Source: Bacteroidota bacterium
Lineage (GTDB): Bacteria; Bacteroidota; Bacteroidia; Bacteroidales; Cfx3-03
NCBI GenBank assembly: GCA_013390605.1
Contig: JACAUB010000001.1
Coordinates: 1,212,233 to 1,276,232 of the forward strand
DNA: 64,000 nt
Direction: 5' to 3'
The translations under genes and the position numbers were made by a program. The notes beneath the pieces are model-generated. The model was not told the origin of the DNA and searched no databases. It saw only the letters and a list, made by a program, of their open reading frames with translations. Positions within the stretch are counted from its first letter, which is position 1. Each line of letters begins with the position of its first letter. This document shows positions 55,401-63,981 of this stretch, one piece after another.

Positions 55401-55844
55401 ACCAGGCGTATTAAAGCTACTGAAAAAGGAAAATATATTCCTATAATTGCATTGACTGCCAGTACATTTGAAGATGAGACAGAAAAGATGCGTTTACTGG
55501 AGATGCAAGACTTTCTGCGTAAACCTTTCAGAGAAAATGAATTGTACAGTGCCATTGGAAAAGCACTTGGTATTTCATATGTTTATGAAGCTGAAGATCT
55601 GGCTTCTAAAGAGGGAAAATATGATGAGGATGATGAAGAATTTATTAAGGATATCCACAAATTACCCATTGGGCTAAAATTACAAATGATAAATGCTGTT
55701 TCTGCTGCTGATTTCGATCTATTGATTGAGCTGATTGATGGTATTAAAACTGATAATACAGAACTGATCCAGCATCTTTTATTTCACGCCAGGAATTATG
55801 ATTACGATTACTTGCTGGAAATATTTAATCAAAAGGAGAATTAA
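52416..55844 (+). CDS. Soluble multi-PAS hybrid sensor histidine kinase
   Basis: 1142 residues without a membrane helix. Coiled N-terminus (1-120), then three PAS domains (about 125-250, 255-370, 375-490), a GAF-like domain (about 500-670, with VVTVPMFYGSSFIGFIGFDS), a HisKA box [12 protein letters not shown] with acceptor His692, an ATPase domain (NLIGNAIKFTDKG, DTGPGIS, GTGLGLVLS) and a receiver with Asp984 (LILMDMRMP). The tail (about 1070-1142) is helical but has no clear HPt His. Sequence similarity of order fits NahK-like kinases. It probably receives its signal from the FIST protein and hands the phosphoryl group to its own receiver or the following gene. Confidence 0.93.
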   Translation: MENTLNKLLVRQIKRHFGSIDNMPEVLKGIIQDIDNTYKSFEDDAKLLQNSIEISSQELRDAYQKQKLNTEKHLETINKVKEAIYALNPSLENESKINVSDSSFLFDSLIKLIEERNQVEEALQNERTLFRTIIDLLPDAIYVKDLNGRKIIANPKEVHFAGQYSESDIIGKTDFDLYPKDHAESALIEDNLVMLGGKSILNIQGTLTDNEGMLHYLLVSKVPLRDVHGVINGLVGVSHDVTAQKLSEQALRESEVNFRTFFESIDDMVFIANQQGEIFNVNDSVSRHLGYSINELTHMKILDVHPANKRDEAKMIFRDMFVGKRDFCPLPLVRKDGTLVPVETRVWFGKWDGKDCVFGISKDLSKEQESLQKFNKIFENNPAPMAISAIPERVFTEVNQAFLAKTGYTKEEIIGKTSEQLGLFIQPEKHREISDELAESNYVHNRELKLKSKSNDILIGLFSGEIIESQLKSYFLTVMVDVTENKKLEEEIKLQNDFYNIISTVSGRLIQADSKQLENEINLSLALLGEFNKVDRTLVFELDAIKDEINNTFEWCAKGIKSEINSLQGLPFSLLPYWKRAFLNNEHVFIESVADLPVERADEKQVLNLQGIQSVVTVPMFYGSSFIGFIGFDSVLEKKHWNEQVIILLKIYASILAGVIFKKKTEAALLKAKQEAEAANKSKSLFLANMSHEIRTPLNAIIGFSQLMNRDRQLSNIQKEYNLSIVRAGEHLLALINDILVLSKVESGSIMLNPSNIDLYSLFDDIQILFKDKAQAKHLQLTIDVADNVPHYVTVDDSKLRQIFINLIGNAIKFTDKGNVTVRAHTKEINDESCFLIVEVEDTGPGISNNEIGNLFKHFVQTSSGMKKGSGTGLGLVLSRELALIMGGDITVSSQYGTGSVFTIKVIIKKGEIETVERNNLQRVICIDKGEEVYRILVVDDKEENLYVATNLLKLVGFEVNQAINGEDAITKFENWNPHLILMDMRMPVMDGYEATRRIKATEKGKYIPIIALTASTFEDETEKMRLLEMQDFLRKPFRENELYSAIGKALGISYVYEAEDLASKEGKYDEDDEEFIKDIHKLPIGLKLQMINAVSAADFDLLIELIDGIKTDNTELIQHLLFHARNYDYDYLLEIFNQKEN

Positions 55845-55846
55845 TA

Positions 55847-56953
55847 ATGAATAACAATGTTGCTTCAGCCTCAACAATTCCGAATATACTTATCGTTGAT
55901 GATGTGTCTACCAATCTTAAAATATTGGGTGCCATTTTAAAAGATAGCGGATATAAGGTACGACCAGTACCACATGGAATGTTGGCATTGCAGGCGGCCG
56001 AAAGAGAAAAGCCTGATTTGATTCTCCTTGATATTATGATGCCCGATATAGATGGTTACGAGGTTTGCCGTCGCCTAAAAGAAAACTCAAAGTTATGTGA
56101 TGTGCCTATTATCTTTATCAGTGCTTTAAGTGATCCTGATGATATTGTGAGGGCATTGAATGCAGGAGGTGTGGATTATATAACAAAACCATTTCGTGCT
56201 GAAGAAGTAAAAGCACGTGTAGCCACCCATCTGAAACTATACAAACAAAGTGAGGAACTACAGGAACTTAATGCTACGAAAGATAAATTTTTTTCAATTA
56301 TTGCGCATGATCTACGTGGTCCATTAAGTGGATTAATTGGACTTGCTGAATTGATGACTGATGAAACACAACAGTTTGAGCCAGACGAAAAGAAAGACTT
56401 GATGTACGACTTAAGAAATTCTGCACGTAATATTTATAATTTACTGGAAAATTTGTTGGAATGGTCACAGATGCAACGTCAGCAAATCTCTTTCACTCCC
56501 CGAATACTCAGTTTATATGAAATAGTACCTGATGTATTAAAAATTGTTACTGAATTAGCAAGGAAGAAAGCTATTGAAATTATTGTTGATATACCCTCAG
56601 ATGAAAAGGTTTTTGCTGATACGAATATGCTGCAAACGATTATTCGTAATCTTCTTACTAATGCAATAAAGTTTACACCTCAAAATGGACAAATTACCAT
56701 TTCGACAAGCCATATTGAAGATAAGTCTGTTTTGTTTATGGTAAAGGATTCGGGTATCGGAATGAACATTGAGATGATAGAAAATCTTTTTAAGTTGGAT
56801 GCCAAAAATAGCCGCGTTGGACTGGATGGAGAAATGGGGACAGGGTTGGGTTTACTACTTAGCAAGGAGTTTGTTGAAAAAAATGGTGGCAAATTGTGGG
56901 TTGAAAGCAAAGAGGGTAATGGTTCTGCATTTTATTTTACAATTCCGCAATAA
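55847..56953 (+). CDS. Receiver-histidine kinase hybrid (REC at the N-terminus)
   Basis: 368 residues. Receiver at 12-130 with acceptor Asp62 (LILLDIMMPDIDGYEV), then a HisKA with acceptor His154 (IIAHDLRGPLSG) and an ATPase domain (NLLTNAIKFTPQNG, DSGIGMN, GTGLGLLLS). The REC-first build means it can be driven by the upstream kinase and then phosphorylate a further regulator: a relay. It starts 2 nt after the hybrid kinase, so the three genes are one operon. No DNA-binding domain; the final output is not here. Confidence 0.94.
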   Translation: MNNNVASASTIPNILIVDDVSTNLKILGAILKDSGYKVRPVPHGMLALQAAEREKPDLILLDIMMPDIDGYEVCRRLKENSKLCDVPIIFISALSDPDDIVRALNAGGVDYITKPFRAEEVKARVATHLKLYKQSEELQELNATKDKFFSIIAHDLRGPLSGLIGLAELMTDETQQFEPDEKKDLMYDLRNSARNIYNLLENLLEWSQMQRQQISFTPRILSLYEIVPDVLKIVTELARKKAIEIIVDIPSDEKVFADTNMLQTIIRNLLTNAIKFTPQNGQITISTSHIEDKSVLFMVKDSGIGMNIEMIENLFKLDAKNSRVGLDGEMGTGLGLLLSKEFVEKNGGKLWVESKEGNGSAFYFTIPQ

Positions 56954-56996
56954 GATTTAACATAAAAGTGTCATTTATGGTTTTTTAAAAGAAAAT

Positions 56997-57464
56997 ATGA
57001 TGGGAGCAAAGATGTTGAAAATAAAAGTTGGAATACATATCCAAAAGCCTGTTCATGAAGTTTTTGAGGCTATTGTAGATCCTGAAATTATGTCGAAATA
57101 CTTTATTTTGAAAGGATCTGGACGATTGGAAGAAGGTGCTATTATCACGTGGCAATTTCCTGAATTTGACTATCAATTTCAAGTTCGTGTTTTCAGAATT
57201 AGTGAGGATAAAAATGTATCATTTTATTGGGCTGACATAAAAGGCCCCATAACGTTAGTTGAGATTAAACTCTCAGAAAAAGATGGGTCTACATTTGTTC
57301 GTATTAGTGAAAAGGAAAGAAAAAATTCAAAACCAGGTATTAAATGGATGGCTCAAAATACAGAAGGTTGGGCTAATTTTCTAGCCTGTTTAAAGGCTTA
57401 TCTTGAGTATGGCATAAATTTAAGAAAAGGGGCATTTGATAGTTCGCAGATGCCGGAAGTATAG
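56997..57464 (+). CDS. SRPBCC (START/AHSA1-like) domain protein
   Basis: 155 residues. The chain begins with VGIHIQKPVHEVFEAIVDPEIMSKYFI, the AHSA1/polyketide-cyclase pattern, and ends in the long C-terminal helix MAQNTEGWANFLACLKAYLEYG. These proteins bind hydrophobic ligands. No catalytic motif is clear. It follows the kinase operon by 43 nt and shares its strand, so co-transcription is possible. ATGs at 56997, 57000 and 57012 are all in frame; the first is used here. Confidence 0.85.
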   Translation: MMGAKMLKIKVGIHIQKPVHEVFEAIVDPEIMSKYFILKGSGRLEEGAIITWQFPEFDYQFQVRVFRISEDKNVSFYWADIKGPITLVEIKLSEKDGSTFVRISEKERKNSKPGIKWMAQNTEGWANFLACLKAYLEYGINLRKGAFDSSQMPEV

Positions 57465-57493
57465 AAAGCCACAGCCTTAATTTCGACTGAAAA

Positions 57494-57521
57494 GATGAAT
57501 CTCCATATTCGGAGATTCATC
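57494..57521. terminator. Terminator between the SRPBCC gene and the lipoprotein
   Basis: 11-bp stem GATGAATCTCC / GGAGATTCATC with a 6-nt loop, between convergent genes. Confidence 0.75.
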
Positions 57522-57548
57522 CCGGGCTATTTGGATAATGGTTCTCTT

Positions 57549-58142
57549 TTATGGATTTACAATGGGTTTGTTCTTTAAGTCTTGTGACATTGCCTTGCGA
57601 AGTAATAGCTCTTTGTCACTACTCCAATAGGCACAATCGAGTTGCATAAATACACTGGAATAAGGAATAGTGCATTCCGTTTTAAGCACTACAACTTTGA
57701 AAAGTTTTGATGATTCGTCGAGCTTTGTAAATACATTTTCATGCAGAAGGTTCTTTATTTCAGCTCCGGCTAACGTATTCTGTAATGTCGTACGATAAGT
57801 ATCAGCTCCGGTAGCAAAGTCATCATGAATGTAATTTAATTCCTGATCGGTATAAATAATTGGTCTGACGTGCGATGAAGTCTTGATTTGTGACAATACA
57901 TATGTTAAGACGGGAATGAGGTTTTCGTTGGTATTAATTACTTCCATTCCTGCGGAACTTTGCATGGGGAAGGCCTTGTCGACCACTAGTATCCAATTTC
58001 GATGACCCAGATAAGGAAGTTCGTTATCGAATTTTGATTTCCAATCGGGAGTGTTTGGGGTCATTTTCTCTGGAGTTTTTGTTGTACATGAATTCATAAT
58101 AAGTATGATCAATAATAGATTAAGAAATAATTTCGCTTTCAT
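57549..58142 (-). CDS. Lipoprotein with RbsD/FucU-like mutarotase domain
   Basis: 197 residues from the ATG at 58142; an earlier in-frame ATG at 58184 is discarded because the lipobox fits the inner start. The lipobox IMNSC gives Cys at about residue 19. The domain starts ELPYLGHRNWILVVDKAFPMQ, close to the LxxLGHGDxIxIxDAxxP motif of RbsD/FucU sugar mutarotases, and continues with LTYVLSQI and LKTECTIPYSSVFMQ. RbsD/FucU proteins interconvert anomers of ribose or fucose and are normally cytosolic. An exported lipoprotein version is unusual, so the function is inferred with moderate confidence. Confidence 0.65.
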   Translation of the reverse strand: MKAKLFLNLLLIILIMNSCTTKTPEKMTPNTPDWKSKFDNELPYLGHRNWILVVDKAFPMQSSAGMEVINTNENLIPVLTYVLSQIKTSSHVRPIIYTDQELNYIHDDFATGADTYRTTLQNTLAGAEIKNLLHENVFTKLDESSKLFKVVVLKTECTIPYSSVFMQLDCAYWSSDKELLLRKAMSQDLKNKPIVNP

Positions 58143-58243
58143 GAGAGGGTGCTTTTTGAATTTGAAAATTACTGAAAAAATCAAAAAATACTTTTAGAAT
58201 TAAAAATAATTATTTGATCACGACAAATTAACTTTTGTATTGT

Positions 58244-58251
58244 TATTTTTG
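58244..58251 (+). promoter_or_regulatory. -7 element TATTTTTG of nfo
   Basis: TATTTTTG fits TAnnTTTG and gives a start near 58258, about 11 nt before the nfo ATG. No matching -33 TTG at the usual distance. Confidence 0.5.
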
Positions 58252-58268
58252 TTTAAACTTTCAATTTT

Positions 58269-59114
58269 ATGAAATTTATTGGAGCACACGTTAGCGCATC
58301 AGGGGGAGTTGAAAATGCCCCTCTGAATGCCCAAAATATAGGAGCAAAAGCTTTTGCCTTGTTTACTAAAAATCAGCGTCAATGGAAATCTGCACCGTTA
58401 ACCAAGGAGAGTATTAAAAAGTTCAGAGACCATTGTGCTCAGTATGAATTCTCTCCACGTCAAATATTGCCACACGATAGTTACTTAATCAATTTGGGGC
58501 ATCCTGAAAAGGAGAGTCTGGAGAAGTCGAGAGATGCCTTTTTAGATGAATTACAACGTTGTGAACAATTAGGTCTTGATCGGTTGAACTTTCATCCGGG
58601 TAGCCATCTTGGACTGATTGATGAGGAAACCTGTTTAAATAATATAGCAGATTCGATAAACTGGGCCCTTGATAAAACAAAAGGAGTTACGGCCGTGATA
58701 GAGAATACGGCGGGCCAAGGGACCAATATGGGATTTAAATTTGAACATCTGGCCTATATCATTGATCATGTTGATGATAAAAGCAGGGTAGGGGTTTGCA
58801 TTGATACTTGCCACGCATTTACTGCTGGGTATAACCTTCTTTCTGAAGAAGGATTCAAGGAGTCGTTTAAACAATTTGATGAGATTATTGGATTTAACTA
58901 TCTGAAAGGCATGCATCTGAACGATTCTAAAAAGGATCTTGGCACGCGTGTTGACCGTCATGAAAGTCTGAAAAGCGTTGGTTTTATTGGCATGATTCCA
59001 TTTGAGTTGATTATGAATGATGTACGCTTTGATGATATGCCTTTGATCTTGGAAACACCCAATGAAGAGGTGTGGCCGGAAGAGATTAAACTCCTTTATT
59101 CTCTTATCGCTTAA
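58269..59114 (+). CDS. nfo: Endonuclease IV (apurinic/apyrimidinic endonuclease)
   Basis: 281 residues, the normal length. Tri-zinc TIM barrel: [14 protein letters not shown] (first His), [45 protein letters not shown] and [17 protein letters not shown], covering the metal His, Glu and Asp ligands. It cleaves the backbone at abasic sites in base-excision repair. Its 3' end overlaps that of the convergent nucleoside-recognition gene by 11 nt. Confidence 0.97.
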   Translation: MKFIGAHVSASGGVENAPLNAQNIGAKAFALFTKNQRQWKSAPLTKESIKKFRDHCAQYEFSPRQILPHDSYLINLGHPEKESLEKSRDAFLDELQRCEQLGLDRLNFHPGSHLGLIDEETCLNNIADSINWALDKTKGVTAVIENTAGQGTNMGFKFEHLAYIIDHVDDKSRVGVCIDTCHAFTAGYNLLSEEGFKESFKQFDEIIGFNYLKGMHLNDSKKDLGTRVDRHESLKSVGFIGMIPFELIMNDVRFDDMPLILETPNEEVWPEEIKLLYSLIA

Positions 59115-60057
59115 TTAAATAATGAAGCTCTGCTTTTCTAAGCCATACGGATAGAATAGCCAATAATAGTCGGGGCCACATCAGCCAATGAATGGCATAG
59201 CCAAGGGTAAGGAAAAGTAAAGGGTCTTCAAGCTGTGAATGCGATATCGCGATGTGATGATTGAGTAGATCTGCATCGTCTTTATTTAGTTTCCCTTCTT
59301 CAACCAGGCTGATCATAATGGCAGATCCATAGGCAAGGCCGATGAGATTAGCTACAATCCATGATAGTGTGGTCTTTTCGGGAAGTCCCATCAGTTTGAG
59401 GAGTGGAGATAGGGGGCGCTCCAGGTATTTGATTAGTCCAAATTCTTCCAACATCTTCTGTAAGATCAATAGCAGGTTGACCAGGATGATGATTTTTAGG
59501 ATTGTTGCTGATATGGTAAAGACCCAATTATATAGAACGGTGGATAATTCTTTGTGTTGACTATTGATAGTGGCAAAGTGAGTGGCCGCTGTACCGGGCA
59601 TAATGAGATTGAGCATCCATCCAATAACAAAACTTCCAATGAAACGAAGTAATAGCATGCGGACTACAGATGAGCCGGTCTTCTTTAAAACGGCTGTTTC
59701 AATAATGAAGGCATGAGATACAAGGCACATGGTTGCGATAATCATCCCTTCGCGCATGGGGAGGTGTAGCGTAGTTAAAACAGCTACTACGGAGTAGATG
59801 TTTGTGAAGATACTGGTAATCAAAACAACAGCTGCTACACCTGGTAGCCCCATGTATTTAAATAGTGGTTCGGTATATTGTGCGATGAAGGTTAATACGC
59901 CATAGTAATCAAGCAATAAGACGATAAGTGATACGGGAATGGTGATTTGTATTAACCACCATGAGGTCTTCATTCCTTTAGGAAAGGCTGCTTTAACACA
60001 TTTAATGAATCGTCCAATGATGGAGTCAGAATTTAATATGGTGAAATTAGTATTCAT
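59104..60057 (-). CDS. Nucleoside-recognition (Gate) domain membrane protein
   Basis: 317 residues with about eight membrane helices. Two Gate-domain halves are seen: [21 protein letters not shown]... [19 protein letters not shown], and [15 protein letters not shown]... [24 protein letters not shown]. The pattern recalls the SpmA/SpmB and CNT core gates. The substrate is unknown; nucleoside transport is only suggested by the family name. The start is 9 nt after the GH127 stop, so they form an operon on minus. Confidence 0.85.
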   Translation of the reverse strand: MNTNFTILNSDSIIGRFIKCVKAAFPKGMKTSWWLIQITIPVSLIVLLLDYYGVLTFIAQYTEPLFKYMGLPGVAAVVLITSIFTNIYSVVAVLTTLHLPMREGMIIATMCLVSHAFIIETAVLKKTGSSVVRMLLLRFIGSFVIGWMLNLIMPGTAATHFATINSQHKELSTVLYNWVFTISATILKIIILVNLLLILQKMLEEFGLIKYLERPLSPLLKLMGLPEKTTLSWIVANLIGLAYGSAIMISLVEEGKLNKDDADLLNHHIAISHSQLEDPLLFLTLGYAIHWLMWPRLLLAILSVWLRKAELHYLIKR

Positions 60058-60066
60058 TCGTTAGCT

Positions 60067-62094
60067 TTATTTTACGGGTACCACAGGAAACTCTGCAATA
60101 CGTAATGTTGTGCAGCCATATGGAATTAATATGATAGGTTCTTCCTGATTTCGATTGGCCCATGATGAAGCCTCTAAGGTGGGTATTGGAATCTTTCCTG
60201 CCGAAAAATTATTCAATGTCCAACCGGGTAATCTTATGCCTTTTGTTTTTAGCATGACCGGCGCATTTTCAAGATTCCATGGCATATTGGATAATGACGT
60301 ATTGTTTTTCACAAATTCAAATTCATTGTTTTCGATCAACTTTTCGGATAGTCCAATATTCCAGGGAGTGGTTGGATAGACTTCAAAGTACGAATCTTTC
60401 CATTTCTTGGTTTTTACTTCTCTCCAATCTTCCCCGATTTTTAAAGCATATACTAAGGGACCTCTTTCGATACCTACCGAACCTTCAAACCATCTACTGG
60501 TTTGGAGCTTCATAGGTAGTTGCAACCAAACTTTGTCGTTTGTATTCCATTGACGATCTATCTTTATGATTTGTCCGCCCTTAGCGCTGCAATATTCTTT
60601 TTCATTAATCATGATCTTAGCACTATCGCACCAGGCAGGAATACGCAGGTGGAGAGGAAAGGTAACTGACTTTTCTGTCAGGTAGGTAAATTGGATTTTA
60701 TCACTAAAGGGATAGTCGGTTTCTTCTTTGAGTCTTACTATAGTACCATCAGTAACTTTTGCGGTGACTTCAGATGCTGAGTATATCAATGCCGCCAGAC
60801 CATTATCAGCTGAGGCATACCAGAGGTTTTGTGCTAACTTAGGCCATCCCTGATGCATGTTGACGGTACAACAAGGATAGCCGGTGATGAGTCCAAACAC
60901 AATACGGCCATCGCCATCATTATAAAAGTTACGGTCGTCATAGGTGCATAATACCTGATTTACCTGCTGGAAGTATTGCCGGCGGGTGAAGTCATCGTTA
61001 GCTTGAGTTGGTAGTACATTGAACGCAATTTTTTCAAGATAGTCGGCAAAATAAGCGTCGCCAGTGATAGGAAGTATGTTTTCGAAAGAGAACATCATTT
61101 CTACTGCCGAACATAGCTCAGAGCCTTGTGTTGGATCGTTTCCATGCAGGTTCTCGTCGGCCCCATACATTCCGTTTATAAAACCATGGGAGTCATGGAG
61201 GGCAGATAAACCCTCTTTAACCGCATTGATATATTTTGCTTCGGGGTGTTGTTGATAGTAGATGATAGGTTGCTTTAATGCTTGTGCCAGATTGACACAA
61301 TGGAAGTCGGGATATGGATTGAGCTTGCGTAAACGACCGTCTCCATAAGTGGTGGTCCAGTCGTAAGTTTGTTTGAATACTATTTCGGAAAGAGTGAGCA
61401 GAAATTTGTCTTTGGTGATGTTGTATAACCAGTAGATTACAGCCAGGTTTTCGCCTCCTCGTTGTTCTGACCACCAGCTATATTTATTCAAAGGGTTTTT
61501 AGGAAGTTCCTGAAGCTGATATTTAAAGTAATGGGTCATCAATTGAATAACACGTTGGTCGTTAGTTGCCATATAGTATTGCTGTAATGCTTTAAGCATT
61601 ACCATTCTGGGCCACCAATCTTCAGGAACAATTTTCTGTACCCCATTTTCTTTTACAGGTTTTTGAGTAAAGGGTTTGGGCCCAAAGTAGCCACTGGGTT
61701 GTTGACTATTGATCATCCACTCTATCCATTTTGCGGCTTTCGCCTTTAAATTATCATCATTAAGTACATAGGCTAAAGCCACTAATCCATCAACCCAATA
61801 AGGGCCACGTTCCCAGCTGTCGCCATCACCACCCAGCCATGCATTGCGGTTGCCGCATACTTCTGGATAGATTTCGTCGAGATGTCCGGTAAGTCCATCC
61901 TTCTGGATGTTAAGCATATTTAGTAACCATCCTTGAGGTTTGATAGCACCGATTGGGAGTTGTGTGTATGGAGTTGCTACTAGTGGGGCTTGATTTGTGA
62001 TATAGAAATTATTGCGCAAAGTAGCTGGTTTGTTGTTTTGCGATTGTACTATTACTGACATAATGATGGCTAAAAGAAGAAGTGTTGTTTTCAT
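60067..62094 (-). CDS. Family 127 glycoside hydrolase (beta-L-arabinofuranosidase type, DUF1680)
   Basis: 675 residues from the ATG at 62094 with signal peptide ending VIVQSQ; a start at 62133 would spoil the signal. The (alpha/alpha)6 barrel includes the zinc and catalytic Cys sites: ELCSAVEMM (Glu-x-Cys) and GYPCCTVNMHQGWPK (the Cys-Cys pair with the proposed nucleophile). These enzymes release beta-L-arabinofuranose from plant cell-wall glycoproteins and pectins. Exported, no lipobox. The downstream transporter-like gene is co-transcribed. Confidence 0.9.
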   Translation of the reverse strand: MKTTLLLLAIIMSVIVQSQNNKPATLRNNFYITNQAPLVATPYTQLPIGAIKPQGWLLNMLNIQKDGLTGHLDEIYPEVCGNRNAWLGGDGDSWERGPYWVDGLVALAYVLNDDNLKAKAAKWIEWMINSQQPSGYFGPKPFTQKPVKENGVQKIVPEDWWPRMVMLKALQQYYMATNDQRVIQLMTHYFKYQLQELPKNPLNKYSWWSEQRGGENLAVIYWLYNITKDKFLLTLSEIVFKQTYDWTTTYGDGRLRKLNPYPDFHCVNLAQALKQPIIYYQQHPEAKYINAVKEGLSALHDSHGFINGMYGADENLHGNDPTQGSELCSAVEMMFSFENILPITGDAYFADYLEKIAFNVLPTQANDDFTRRQYFQQVNQVLCTYDDRNFYNDGDGRIVFGLITGYPCCTVNMHQGWPKLAQNLWYASADNGLAALIYSASEVTAKVTDGTIVRLKEETDYPFSDKIQFTYLTEKSVTFPLHLRIPAWCDSAKIMINEKEYCSAKGGQIIKIDRQWNTNDKVWLQLPMKLQTSRWFEGSVGIERGPLVYALKIGEDWREVKTKKWKDSYFEVYPTTPWNIGLSEKLIENNEFEFVKNNTSLSNMPWNLENAPVMLKTKGIRLPGWTLNNFSAGKIPIPTLEASSWANRNQEEPIILIPYGCTTLRIAEFPVVPVK

Positions 62095-62185
62095 AATAGC
62101 GTGATGGTTGAACAGATGTATTTGTGCTAACAATATTAAGGCTAATTATCATAGTATTCAATAGTTGGAACTAATTTATACAAAA

Positions 62186-62215
62186 AAAGAGGATAGATCG
62201 AAACCTATCCTCTTT
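62186..62215 (-). terminator. Terminator after oadB
   Basis: 11-bp stem AAAGAGGATAG / CTATCCTCTTT with an 8-nt loop. On minus it is followed by a T-run, ending the oadG-oadB transcript. Confidence 0.85.
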
Positions 62216-62238
62216 AAAGAGTGTTATTTAGTAATTGT

Positions 62239-63462
62239 TTATTTGAAGAGTAGTGGAATAAGTGTGATGTAGATACCGGCAATAATTGCTGTTGTAATGA
62301 CTCCACAAATATTGGCTCCCAATGCGATAGGTAGGATAATCGATTTAGGATTTGCTTCAGAAACACATTTCTGTGCTACTTTTGCTGTTGTCGGGACACA
62401 ACTAACAGCTGCAATTCCAATAACTGGGTTGAACTTTTTTCCTGTTATGAAATACATGACATAGCCGCCTAATAATCCACCAATACCTGAAAGGAGTAGA
62501 GCTACAATTCCTAAAAGAAGTAGTGGTAATACTGCCGGATTTAATATAAGATGTGCTTCACATAAAATACCAAGTAATAGTCCCAAGAAGAAAGTTGAGC
62601 CATACAATAGTGGGCCACCAATGAATTCGATGACATGGGTCAGTCCGGATTCACGAATGGCAACGCCCATAAATAGTGAGAAGAAAAGTGGACCTGCTAC
62701 AGGGAAAAGAAGACAAAGAATTACACAGATGATGACAGCAAAGGCCAGTTTGTGATCAGATGTAATAGGTTTCATTGCTTTCTTAGGAGGATCCATTTTG
62801 ATGGCTCTGAGCCTTTTAGGAACCATCAATTTGATGAGGTATGGATATCCACCGTAGGTTAATCCCAAATAGAGATATGCAACTACTGTAATCGGAACAA
62901 AAAGATCTTTAGATAGGTTCAGAGATGTAAAAAGTACCATTGGGCCATCAGCACCTCCGACCATTGCTATAGATGCTGAGTCTTTTATAGATAATCCAAA
63001 GGCCATAGCAATAGGAATAGTTGCAAAGGTTCCAAGTTCTCCACATAGGGCAAGAAACATACTGACAAATGGCCGTTGCAACAAAAAACCAACATCTAAT
63101 AAAACGCCAATACCCATAAAGACGAAACAGGCGATGAGCCCATTACTGAAAGTGAAGGTATAAATAGGTTGTAACCAGTCTATTTGAAGAATATTCATTA
63201 ACTGGTTAGGGTTAGTGATCAATGGGTCTACAAAAAGGTTTCCCTGTGAACCATCAGGCATAAATAGAATTGCTGCATTGATTGAAGCCATTCCAAGACC
63301 CATTGGAATCATTAGTAAAGGTTCCAATACGCCTTTTTTACCAAGATAAATTAAAAGAAGCCCTAATAAGATTAATCCGATTCGAGCAATCATGATTTCT
63401 GTACTTGAATGCACAAGCGTAGCTACTCCTTGAAAGAGATTAAGAAAGTTGTTCGTTTCCAT
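62239..63462 (-). CDS. Sodium-translocating decarboxylase beta subunit (OadB family)
   Basis: 407 residues and about eleven membrane helices. OadB hallmarks: GIGVLLDVGFLLQRPF, MVGGADGPMVLFTS (the Asp for sodium) and GKKFNPVIGIAAVSCVPTTAKVAQ. In oxaloacetate, methylmalonyl-CoA and glutaconyl-CoA decarboxylases this subunit couples decarboxylation of carboxybiotin to sodium export. No alpha subunit or biotin carrier is in the window; a small OadG-like gene lies upstream. The enzyme partner may lie to the right of the window or elsewhere. Confidence 0.92.
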   Translation of the reverse strand: METNNFLNLFQGVATLVHSSTEIMIARIGLILLGLLLIYLGKKGVLEPLLMIPMGLGMASINAAILFMPDGSQGNLFVDPLITNPNQLMNILQIDWLQPIYTFTFSNGLIACFVFMGIGVLLDVGFLLQRPFVSMFLALCGELGTFATIPIAMAFGLSIKDSASIAMVGGADGPMVLFTSLNLSKDLFVPITVVAYLYLGLTYGGYPYLIKLMVPKRLRAIKMDPPKKAMKPITSDHKLAFAVIICVILCLLFPVAGPLFFSLFMGVAIRESGLTHVIEFIGGPLLYGSTFFLGLLLGILCEAHLILNPAVLPLLLLGIVALLLSGIGGLLGGYVMYFITGKKFNPVIGIAAVSCVPTTAKVAQKCVSEANPKSIILPIALGANICGVITTAIIAGIYITLIPLLFK

Positions 63463-63488
63463 GATGAGATTAGTTCAGAAATTTAATC

Positions 63489-63764
63489 TTAGAGTTTAGC
63501 TGTTTGTGAATCTTCAGAATCTGAACCGTAATAGAAACGAATAAGGTCGTTGCTGTTATTGGTGTCGTGCATTCTGTTTTTGTTGCGGATACGCCTGATT
63601 CTGACTGCACGGTAATAGCACTTAATGCGAGAATTACTTGAAGCGTGCGATCTGCTTGTCGATTGAATTACTATCATCAAAACTTTTATGATAAAGGCGA
63701 TGAAGAAACCAATCGCAAAAGTCAGTAAGAATAATTGGAGGATTTTATAAATAACGATGCCCAT
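63489..63764 (-). CDS. OadG-like small membrane subunit
   Basis: 91 residues with one membrane helix (about 8-32, LLTFAIGFFIAFIIKVLMIVI). The polar part has no clear motif and includes a Ser/Arg-rich stretch. Its size, single helix and position 26 nt before oadB match the OadG gamma subunit that stabilises the pump. The sequence itself is weakly conserved, so the call rests mainly on context. Confidence 0.6.
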   Translation of the reverse strand: MGIVIYKILQLFLLTFAIGFFIAFIIKVLMIVIQSTSRSHASSNSRIKCYYRAVRIRRIRNKNRMHDTNNSNDLIRFYYGSDSEDSQTAKL

Positions 63765-63915
63765 AACGTGGATAAATTAAAATGTGGATGCTTTATATTT
63801 GAGTTTATAATACTTTCAACTGAATTTATATGATGTTTAATTGACTAATTCTGTTTTACGTGTTATGGGTGTTTTTCATCTTTCTAATTACTTATACGGA
63901 AATTATAATTGTCTT

Positions 63916-63966
63916 ATAAACAGATTATAACTAGCTGAAATATAAAGTTAATTATAATCTGTTTAT
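63916..63966. repeat. 15-bp perfect inverted repeat near the right edge
   Basis: ATAAACAGATTATAA (63916-63930) and TTATAATCTGTTTAT (63952-63966) are perfect inverses with a 21-nt spacer. It sits between the oadG-like gene and a -7 element just to its right, so it would be in the leader or a binding site. It may also be a terminator for something beyond the edge. Confidence 0.6.
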
Positions 63967-63973
63967 TTAAATG

Positions 63974-63981
63974 CAAAAGTA
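63974..63981 (-). promoter_or_regulatory. -7 element TACTTTTG upstream of oadG/oadB
   Basis: TACTTTTG on minus fits TAnnTTTG. It would give a leader of about 200 nt that includes the inverted repeat at 63916-63966. The -33 element falls at the very edge of the window and cannot be judged. Confidence 0.45.
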
